Shown in pieces: positions 7,204 to 12,203 of a stretch of DNA of 12,203 nucleotides. Both the position numbers and the translations under genes were made by a program. Under the pieces are notes generated by a model. The model searched no databases and was not told the DNA's origin. It saw only the letters and a program-made list of their open reading frames with translations. The stretch lies in the NCBI GenBank assembly GCA_041686915.1, contig JAWLDB010000070.1, positions 1-12,203 of the forward strand, read 5' to 3'. Origin of the DNA: JAWLDB01 sp041686915 (lineage in GTDB: Bacteria; Bacillota; UBA994; UBA5500). Numbering within the stretch: the first letter of the stretch is position 1; every line of letters starts with the position of its first letter.

Positions 7204-7249
7204 TTTCGGGGTAGTTTAAGAAGTCCGGGCGCAACATGTTGCGCCCTAC
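7204..7249. repeat. Direct repeat copy B carrying the same 20-bp palindrome
   Basis: Second copy of the 47-base unit at 7123. The palindrome at 7227-7246 is identical, so the centre is better conserved than the flanking linker. Confidence 0.82.
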
Positions 7250-7320
7250 AGAGAATCATGGACGTTTGTTTTCCCATATCGTTTGTACGTGTTGTTTACC
7301 TATAACCACTATCCTCACCG

Positions 7321-7344
7321 TGCTATCCTGAAGACAAGATAGCA
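7321..7344 (+). promoter_or_regulatory. Inverted repeat in the leader of the first GNAT gene
   Basis: TGCTATC (7321-7327) and GATAGCA (7338-7344) are exact reverse complements separated by ten bases. They lie just upstream of the ribosome site AAAGGA (7348-7353). This could be an operator or a leader hairpin. TATAAC at 7301-7306 is a possible -10 without a good -35. Confidence 0.35.
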
Positions 7345-7364
7345 GATAAAGGACGGTGCACAAC

Positions 7365-7769
7365 ATGATTACTTACACGACATCTCTGGAAAACATCACG
7401 CCTGAGTGTTTGAACGGCTTCTTCGTTGGCTGGCGTGCCCCACTCAGCCCGGAAGACCATCTGCGCGTGTTACGAGCCAGTTACCGCTCTATTCTAGCCG
7501 TAGACGACTCAACAGGCCAGGTGGTTGGCTTCATCAACGCCATCAGCGACGGCCTTTTCAGCGCCTACATCCCTTTGCTCGAGGTGCTGCCGGAGTGCAA
7601 ACACCAGGGTATCGGCAGCGAGCTGGTACGCCGGTTGCTGCAAGAGCTTGAACACATGAACATGATCTCCCTGAGCTGCGATGATGATGTGGTGCCGTTC
7701 TACGAGCGTTTCAAGATGTTCAAGGTCAACGCGATGATAGTCCGTCGGTTCAACCAGTTGCCTCGTTAG
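7365..7769 (+). CDS. GNAT-family N-acetyltransferase
   Basis: Acetyl-CoA-dependent N-acetyltransferase, 134 residues, a compact single-domain GNAT. The strand-helix signature is clear: YIPLLEVLPE (68-77) leads into the acetyl-CoA pyrophosphate loop KHQGIGSELVRR (79-90). The C-terminal CDDDVVPFYERFKM (105-118) is the usual final element with the substrate-side tyrosine. The N-terminal ITPECLNGFFVGW and VVGFINAISDG match a GNAT group I associate with clostridia and bacilli whose substrate is unknown to me. I chose ATG 7365, eleven bases after AAAGGA; the in-frame GTG at 7356 is too close to that site. It is monocistronic, between the repeat island and its own terminator. Confidence 0.9.
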   Translation: MITYTTSLENITPECLNGFFVGWRAPLSPEDHLRVLRASYRSILAVDDSTGQVVGFINAISDGLFSAYIPLLEVLPECKHQGIGSELVRRLLQELEHMNMISLSCDDDVVPFYERFKMFKVNAMIVRRFNQLPR

Positions 7770-7847
7770 AGTGTCGAAAGTTGCCGGTCAGATCGCGCTT
7801 ACAGTCGTTTCCTGTCTATTTCCCCGGCAATGAAGCATATCCCTTAC

Positions 7848-7870
7848 ACCCGGCCTTGTGCCGGGTTTTT
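7848..7870 (+). terminator. Rho-independent terminator after the first GNAT gene
   Basis: ACCCGGC (7848-7854) and GCCGGGT (7860-7866) form a perfect 7-bp stem around CTTGT, ending in a run of five T. It separates the GNAT gene from the ATP-grasp operon. Confidence 0.9.
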
Positions 7871-7912
7871 GCGTTGTGAGAGATTTGCGGTAGAGCAAGT
7901 CCCTGCGTTATC

Positions 7913-7938
7913 ACTGCCCGCGTTACAGGCATATGATG
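7913..7938 (+). promoter_or_regulatory. Possible mother-cell (SigE/SigK-type) promoter of the ATP-grasp operon
   Basis: CATATGATG (7930-7938) matches the SigK -10 pattern CATAnnnTA at all but the last defined base, and partly matches SigE. An AC at 7913-7914 lies 15 bases upstream, close to the 16-17 expected for SigK. No vegetative -35 fits. It sits 21 bases before the first start codon. The short consensus makes this tentative; it gains some weight from the spore-coat association of the family. Confidence 0.28.
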
Positions 7939-7958
7939 GTAACAAGGGGTGAGATGAA

Positions 7959-8909
7959 ATGATAGGACTTATGTGTTCAGATGGCAAGCGACAAGCTTAT
8001 GTGGACGTGCTGCACCCCATCTTCGCCGGTCTATCTGCAACCAGCAAACTGCCAGTCGGAGTGTTTACAATGTCCGATGTAGATATAGAGAAGCGTGTCT
8101 TGCACGGGGTATCAATCAACTCAGTTACAGCCCGTGAAGATACTGTTCCATTACCCGCAGTCATATATAATCTGTCAGTCCAGTCGAGCAAACAATCGAT
8201 ACGCATGCTTCGAGCCTTGCGACAGGACGAAGAACTGGAGCTTGTTAACCCTACCAACCGACTCAGACAGCAAACGGTACTCGAGATGCTATCCACCTTT
8301 AAGGGGCTGGCAGACCACTTGTTCCGCTATAAGCTGAATGACCAGCAAGGCATGTACACGCTGCTGCATCAAGGGCAGAATCTGTTGGTCATGCCCGTTA
8401 AGGGGACTAGTCTTGGCAACCTGATGTATCTACAGGCCCCAAGCCCCTATGGCCGCTACGACCCCAGGGAATACGAGTATCTGGAGTCACAACTGCTGCG
8501 CACGTCAATCCGGCAGCAGTGGCTAGTGCTGCAGTGTCCCACGTTGCTGCTCAGCGGGCGTCGCCCGGTTGTCATCAGGGTGTATCTGCAGAAAGGCCTT
8601 ACCAATGTTTGGACGGTACTGGCAAAGCGGCAGCTCTTTGCGAAGCCTACTGACGAGGAAGTAGACGGTTCAGTTACCAGCATAGCCCTGCAGGCAATCT
8701 CTAGGCTTGGCTCTTTCCTGCCTGCACTTGGGCTGGCCTTCATGGATTTTGTCTTCGACACAGAAGGTCAAGCCTATATCGTCCGAGCTGGTGGATGGGA
8801 CTATCGGCTGCTAAGAGCCCAGGAGCTACACTGGAAACTCTGCATCAACATGCTTGGCCATGCCAGCGCCTTGCTAACCAGGCAGGAGGTGTCAACGCAT
8901 GTGGATTAA
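7959..8909 (+). CDS. Degenerate YheC/YheD-type ATP-grasp protein (probable pseudo-ligase)
   Basis: First gene of the operon, 316 residues. The N-terminus (MIGLMCSDGK, then DVLHPIFAGL, and LPAVIYNL at 65-72) matches the YheC-type domain, where PDxVYNR is usual. LLVMPVKGTSLG (142-153) corresponds to the lysine strand and glycine loop, with K148, and WLVLQCP (178-184) to the next strand. Key positions are lost: the DIR motif reads VIR (195-197), the SNIS segment is not recognisable, and the metal-binding E-x-N of LIEVN reads IVRAG (274-278), so Glu and Asn are R276 and G278. D263 remains. Catalysis is therefore unlikely, and a regulatory or scaffold role beside the two intact paralogs is inferred. 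The ATG follows AAGGGGTG by eight bases. The stop overlaps the next gene by 11 bases, suggesting translational coupling. Confidence 0.8.
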   Translation: MIGLMCSDGKRQAYVDVLHPIFAGLSATSKLPVGVFTMSDVDIEKRVLHGVSINSVTAREDTVPLPAVIYNLSVQSSKQSIRMLRALRQDEELELVNPTNRLRQQTVLEMLSTFKGLADHLFRYKLNDQQGMYTLLHQGQNLLVMPVKGTSLGNLMYLQAPSPYGRYDPREYEYLESQLLRTSIRQQWLVLQCPTLLLSGRRPVVIRVYLQKGLTNVWTVLAKRQLFAKPTDEEVDGSVTSIALQAISRLGSFLPALGLAFMDFVFDTEGQAYIVRAGGWDYRLLRAQELHWKLCINMLGHASALLTRQEVSTHVD

Positions 8910-10254
8910 GCTGCTATTGATGAGCGCGGATAGACCTACGCTTTGGCTCTCGGCTGAGCTGATGGAACGGGTAGGCGCAGAGGCAGTTGTTTGCTTTGGC
9001 AGGCGCTTAGTGCGCGTGCCTGTGGAGCTGTTACAACAGAGTCAGCCTGGCGCAGGTGTGGCCTACGAGTACCCCTTGGAAATAGGGATTAGCCAATCTC
9101 TAGCTAGCAAGCTCTGCCTGCCAACTCACTTGATATACCGCGCCCGGATGGCGCAAGGGCACGTGGAGCTAGGACCACTGCTTGGACTGTTACTAGGCCG
9201 GGAAACACATCGGTATACGCCGCAGTTCATGCAGAAGTTCACCGATCGCATGGATATCTACAAGCAGCTGGGTGGACTGGTTTGCGCATTCTCTCCCAAG
9301 GCTATCGACTGGCAAACAGGCACGGCCTTTGGACTGTACTTTCTTCCAGAGACAAACCGTTGGCAATACAGCCAGTTCCCGATCCCTTCGGCCATATATC
9401 GGCGTAACTTCCATACCGGGCAGAGGGTAATTCGCGAGTTGCAGGATTACACAGCTGGCAAGCTGTTCAATTCCTACCGGTTTAATAAGTCTGAGTTATA
9501 CGACTTTCTGGGCAAGGACCGCAAGCTCGGCATAAACCTACCGATGTGGGAACAGATCGGGACGGCAGAGCAGATAGCTCATTTCACGCGCCGCCATGGC
9601 AAGGCAATTCTAAAGCCGATGGATCTGTCGCGTGGTCGAGGTATATGCATTATTGAAGCATCCAATGTAGGTTTCCACATTGAGGATTACCGCGGGGGCG
9701 CTCCAGTCAGTTTCGAGCTGGCCACTGAGACAGACCTGCTGGAGTTCATAGCAAATAATTGTGACCTGCTAAAACGGTATATCATCCAAAAGCACATCAA
9801 CCTGGCCCAGGTTGGCAATTCGCGCTTTGATATCCGGTTGGTCATGCAAAAGTCTCGCCCTAACAATTGGGAATGCTCCGGCATTGAGTGTCGCGTAGGT
9901 CCAACCCACAGTCTGGTAACAAACATCTCCAGGGGAGGGTACGCACTCACATTGGAGCGAGCCTTGGCACTGGCGTTTCCGGGCAAAGATAACAGCCGAC
10001 TACCGGCAGAAATCAATACCCTGGGGCAAGCTATCTGCGTCCGGCTTGACCAGATGGGAGAGCATTTCGGAGAATTTGGGATAGACATCGCTGTAGACAA
10101 GAGCCGTCGGCTGTGGATTATCGAGGTAAATGTTTACCCCAGCTTCAAGGGCTTTAAACGGATAGATAACCTTACCTATTTGCGCATCCGCTACAATCCA
10201 CTGCTTTACGCTCTGCAGCTTTGTGGATATGACCCGGCCGGAGAGGATTACTGA
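8899..10254 (+). CDS. YheC/YheD-family ATP-grasp protein, endospore coat-associated type
   Basis: ATP-dependent carboxylate ligase fold, 451 residues, about the length of YheD. After an N-terminal beta domain come GPLLGLLLG (92-100), IPSAIYRRN (162-170) and LFNSYRFNKSELYDFL (189-204), all typical of the family. The ATP-grasp domain is complete: K239 and the flexible loop in LKPMDLSRGRG, Q297 in IIQKHI, D311-R313 in FDIRLVMQK, R332 in CRVG, N342 in TNISRGG, D396 in GIDIAVD, and metal ligands E409 and N411 in WIIEVN. The substrate and product are not known for the family; in Bacillus the related proteins are linked to the spore coat. The ATG has GGAGGT eight bases upstream, inside the 3' end of the preceding gene. 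The next gene starts one base after its stop codon. Confidence 0.9.
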   Translation: MWIKLLLMSADRPTLWLSAELMERVGAEAVVCFGRRLVRVPVELLQQSQPGAGVAYEYPLEIGISQSLASKLCLPTHLIYRARMAQGHVELGPLLGLLLGRETHRYTPQFMQKFTDRMDIYKQLGGLVCAFSPKAIDWQTGTAFGLYFLPETNRWQYSQFPIPSAIYRRNFHTGQRVIRELQDYTAGKLFNSYRFNKSELYDFLGKDRKLGINLPMWEQIGTAEQIAHFTRRHGKAILKPMDLSRGRGICIIEASNVGFHIEDYRGGAPVSFELATETDLLEFIANNCDLLKRYIIQKHINLAQVGNSRFDIRLVMQKSRPNNWECSGIECRVGPTHSLVTNISRGGYALTLERALALAFPGKDNSRLPAEINTLGQAICVRLDQMGEHFGEFGIDIAVDKSRRLWIIEVNVYPSFKGFKRIDNLTYLRIRYNPLLYALQLCGYDPAGEDY

Positions 10255-10255
10255 G

Positions 10256-11578
10256 ATGCCATACGAGATAAAAGAACTAAAATTAGACAAGAGGCAACTA
10301 CTCATCCCTCAAAAGTTGGCGCACTCCCTTGGTATCAAGCTAGCCTGCGCAAGTGAGGTCAGGTTTGGCACTCGATGCATAACAGCACTCATTAGACCAA
10401 GCCGCCGTGTGACTGATGGGCTAATCTACGTTTCAAGTAGTCTTAAGCAAGCACTAGGACTGCCTACAGCTATCCGCTGTCAGATAGCGCAGACGGGCAA
10501 GGGGTTAAACATCGGGCCATATATTGGCGTGTTGGTCAGCAAGCGGCAAGACAGACTATTTCGGCGGCGTTTGAAGAGCTTGCTACCCGATGCCCGGGCA
10601 GTGACAGAACAAGGCGGCATGGTAATGGCTTTTGCCCTCGAGCATGTCAACAGATCGGCAACGACGATCTCAGGGTTCTTCTATCAACCGGAGAGCGGCG
10701 ATTGGCAGGCCGTTGACAGCCCTTATCCTGCGGCCATATATCGCCGGATTGGTGTGAGTCCAGGCTGGCGCGGGCACTTCTTGGCTGCCACTGGGCAGCG
10801 CATGTTCAACAGCTACTTCTGGGATAAGTGGGAACTGCATCGCTGGGTTCAACACGACTCCACCCTAGCTCTGCACTTGCCTGAGACAACAGTGTACAGC
10901 AGCTGGCGCGAGGTGTTAGCGTTCGTAGAGCGTTTCGGAGCGGCCTTCATCAAACCTGCAGCCGGGATGCGAGGCGCAGCAACGCTGCTAGTGCAGCAGG
11001 AAGCAGGACAGTTGCTACTCCGGTACAACGATGGGGCGTGCCAGGTGATGAACCAGGAGCAAGCAGTGGAGGAGATAATCAGGCATTGCGGCAATCGGCG
11101 GTATCTGGTGCAACGTTACATCCCCTTGCTCAACTGGCGGCGCGGCGTAGTAGACTTCCGGGTACTGATGCAAAAGGATGACAGCCTGCGTTGGTCCTGC
11201 CAGGGTATAATAGCCAGGGTCGGGTCCCCTGGAAACATCGTCAGCAACATCTCCCGACAAGGGCGGGCTTTCTCTCTCTCGCAGTTTGTGGAACTTGTCC
11301 GGCCTGAGTTTGGACAGCAAGTGGACAGGTGGGAAGACCAACTCATACAGGCAGCGGATGCCATCTGCAACTTGTTGGACCGGCAAGGCTTGATCCTTGG
11401 TACACTGGGTCTTGATATCGGCATAGACCGCACTGGCCATTGGTGGCTGATAGAGGCAAACAACCGCGATCCTGACCCTACTATAGCGGTGGATGCTGAC
11501 TGGCCAGAGTTGCATAGCAAGCTGCGTCTGAACCCTTTGCTTTGCGCTAAAGGGCTAGCTGGGTTCACCAGGCGCTAA
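10256..11578 (+). CDS. YheC/YheD-family ATP-grasp protein (third paralog)
   Basis: Third tandem paralog, 440 residues, with the same domain order as its neighbour. Visible elements are IGPYIGVLV (86-94), YPAAIYRR (157-164), MFNSYFWDKWELHRW (183-197), K233 in FIKPAAGMRG, Q286 in LVQRYIP, D300-R302 in VDFRVLMQK, R321 in ARVG, N331 in SNISRQG, D387 in GLDIGID, and E400 with N402 in WLIEANN. All ATP- and metal-binding positions are kept, so it should be active. The segment after the last motif, NNRDPDPTIAVD, differs from the NVYPSFKGF of its neighbour, which hints at a different acceptor substrate. I chose ATG 10256 (GGAGAGG nine bases upstream). The frame extends to a GTG at 10223 inside the previous gene, but that has less support. 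A terminator follows 10 bases after the stop. Confidence 0.9.
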   Translation: MPYEIKELKLDKRQLLIPQKLAHSLGIKLACASEVRFGTRCITALIRPSRRVTDGLIYVSSSLKQALGLPTAIRCQIAQTGKGLNIGPYIGVLVSKRQDRLFRRRLKSLLPDARAVTEQGGMVMAFALEHVNRSATTISGFFYQPESGDWQAVDSPYPAAIYRRIGVSPGWRGHFLAATGQRMFNSYFWDKWELHRWVQHDSTLALHLPETTVYSSWREVLAFVERFGAAFIKPAAGMRGAATLLVQQEAGQLLLRYNDGACQVMNQEQAVEEIIRHCGNRRYLVQRYIPLLNWRRGVVDFRVLMQKDDSLRWSCQGIIARVGSPGNIVSNISRQGRAFSLSQFVELVRPEFGQQVDRWEDQLIQAADAICNLLDRQGLILGTLGLDIGIDRTGHWWLIEANNRDPDPTIAVDADWPELHSKLRLNPLLCAKGLAGFTRR

Positions 11579-11588
11579 TAGATAACTT

Positions 11589-11613
11589 AACCCCGCTATA
11601 CGGCGGGGTTTGG
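11589..11613 (+). terminator. Rho-independent terminator of the ATP-grasp operon
   Basis: AACCCCGC (11589-11596) pairs perfectly with GCGGGGTT (11603-11610) around TATACG, followed by TTGG. It has a short T-tail but a strong stem, directly after the third ATP-grasp gene. Confidence 0.8.
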
Positions 11614-11622
11614 TGATATAAT
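11614..11622 (+). promoter_or_regulatory. Extended -10 promoter (TGATATAAT) of the second GNAT gene
   Basis: TG-A-TATAAT is a full extended -10 element, 25 bases before the ATG. The -35 position falls inside the preceding terminator stem and shows no consensus, which extended -10 promoters tolerate. The predicted leader is under 20 bases and carries the GGGGGG ribosome site. Confidence 0.6.
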
Positions 11623-11646
11623 GGCAAGAATAAGGGGGGACGCTCC

Positions 11647-12102
11647 ATGTTTCAGTTTCTTGCTTTCGACCTGCTAACCGATGGGGAAATAGACCTGGTC
11701 ATCGAAGAAAAGCGCGAGGCAGTTCCTGAGAAGCAATACTTGCCAGCCTATAAATACAAGATTACTCTGCACGGTTCACCCGACCCGATTGGCTGTATTG
11801 ACATGCGGATCGGCCACAACGAAAATACCTACTACGGAGGAAATATCGGCTATGAAGTCGATCCGGAACACCGAGGACACAGCTACGCCGCCAAAGCCTG
11901 CCGGCTACTGAAGCAGGTGGCACTGGCCCACGGCATGAGCAAGCTGATGATCACTACCAACGTAGACAATATGCCGTCCCGCCGTACTTGCGAGAAGGTC
12001 GGCTGCAAACTGCTGGTAATAGCAGATCTACCTGCACATAATGAAATGTATCAGGCTGGTGACCGGCAAAAGTGCATCTATGTGTGGAATATCGTTAACT
12101 AG
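11647..12102 (+). CDS. GNAT-family N-acetyltransferase (RimJ/RimL-like)
   Basis: Acetyl-CoA-dependent acetyltransferase, 151 residues. GNIGYEVDPEHRGHSYAAKA (65-84) is the beta4-alpha3 core, with the acetyl-CoA loop reading RGHSYA. The glycine usual before YA is serine (S79). ITTNVDNMPSRRTCEKVGC (102-120) is the N-x-x-S-x-x-x-C-E-K-x-G segment typical of the RimJ/RimL-like group, which acetylates protein N-termini or small amines. The substrate here is not predictable. The ATG is seven bases after a GGGGGG site, and it has its own extended -10 promoter and terminator, so it is a separate unit from the ATP-grasp operon. Confidence 0.9.
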   Translation: MFQFLAFDLLTDGEIDLVIEEKREAVPEKQYLPAYKYKITLHGSPDPIGCIDMRIGHNENTYYGGNIGYEVDPEHRGHSYAAKACRLLKQVALAHGMSKLMITTNVDNMPSRRTCEKVGCKLLVIADLPAHNEMYQAGDRQKCIYVWNIVN

Positions 12103-12113
12103 GCAAACATACG

Positions 12114-12141
12114 AAAGGGGCTTGCTGGCGCAAGCCCCTTT
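12114..12141. terminator. Bidirectional terminator between convergent genes
   Basis: AAAGGGGCTTGC (12114-12125) and GCAAGCCCCTTT (12130-12141) form a perfect 12-bp stem around TGGC. A-run and T-run arms let it work on both strands. It lies between the GNAT stop and the stop of a minus-strand gene. Confidence 0.85.
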
Positions 12142-12149
12142 GCCATTCG

Positions 12150-12203
12150 CTATAAGTTGATCAAAACCAGTGCCAACATCGTCAGCCCAACCGCTCCCAG
12201 TTC
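12150..12203 (-). CDS. C-terminal fragment of a probable membrane protein
   Basis: Only the last 17 codons and a TAG stop are inside the window. They read ELGAVGLTMLALVLINL, a hydrophobic stretch that would suit a final transmembrane helix. Support comes from the clean frame to the window edge and the convergent terminator placed right after the stop. The family cannot be named. Confidence 0.45.
   Translation of the reverse strand, partial: ELGAVGLTMLALVLINL

Larger units (their letters stand above)
7010..7364. other. Gene-free repeat island between the M42 and GNAT genes
   Basis: About 355 bases with no credible coding region. It holds a degenerate repeat at the M42 stop, a composite double hairpin (7065-7117), two copies of a 47-base direct repeat each with a 20-bp palindrome, and then the leader of the GNAT gene with a short inverted repeat. 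No clear separate terminator for the M42 gene was found; the repeat hairpins may end its transcript. Confidence 0.75.

Noticed and set aside
7065..7249. CRISPR array
   Set aside because: The repeats are palindromic, differ between units, are irregularly spaced and lack uniform spacers; no cas gene is present.
11015..11515. 166-codon minus-strand frame
   Set aside because: Antisense to the third ATP-grasp gene, whose motifs and operon spacing are clear on the plus strand.

Overview
The window looks like chromosome from a spore-forming member of the Firmicutes (Bacillota), probably a moderately GC-rich clostridial or Peptococcaceae-like lineage. This rests on strong purine-rich Shine-Dalgarno sites, TTG starts, hairpin-plus-T terminators, and a tandem cluster of YheC/YheD-family ATP-grasp genes, a family tied to the endospore coat. 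The species cannot be named from the sequence. No rRNA, tRNA, CRISPR array, transposase or phage gene was seen.

Left part (1-7009): four enzyme genes and one membrane protein. On the minus strand lie an M14 zinc carboxypeptidase (cut by the window edge), an M28 aminopeptidase with a protease-associated insert, and a 562-residue polytopic membrane protein with a large, internally repetitive outer region. On the plus strand lie a class II aldolase and an M42 aminopeptidase. All visible metal ligands of the three peptidases are intact. They are separate transcription units, so this is a neighbourhood of peptide-degrading enzymes rather than one operon.

Middle (2318-2437 and 7007-7249): two islands of short palindromic repeats with GTAGGGG/CCCCTAC-type ends. 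Stem sequences differ between copies but pairing is kept. Two units are composite (two hairpins inside one pair of outer ends), and two others form a 47-bp direct repeat. In both islands the TAG that begins a repeat unit is the stop codon of the adjacent gene (M28 and M42).

Right part (7365-12203): a GNAT acetyltransferase with its own terminator. Then comes a tight three-gene operon of YheC/YheD-type ATP-grasp paralogs (7959-11578). The first looks like a degenerate, probably inactive member; the second and third keep the ATP-grasp residues. A terminator, an extended -10 promoter, a second GNAT acetyltransferase and a convergent terminator follow. The tail of a minus-strand gene with a hydrophobic C-terminus closes the window.

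The most interesting points are the pseudo-ligase plus two-ligase operon, possibly driven by a mother-cell sigma factor, the palindromic repeat family that supplies stop codons, and the unrecognised membrane protein.
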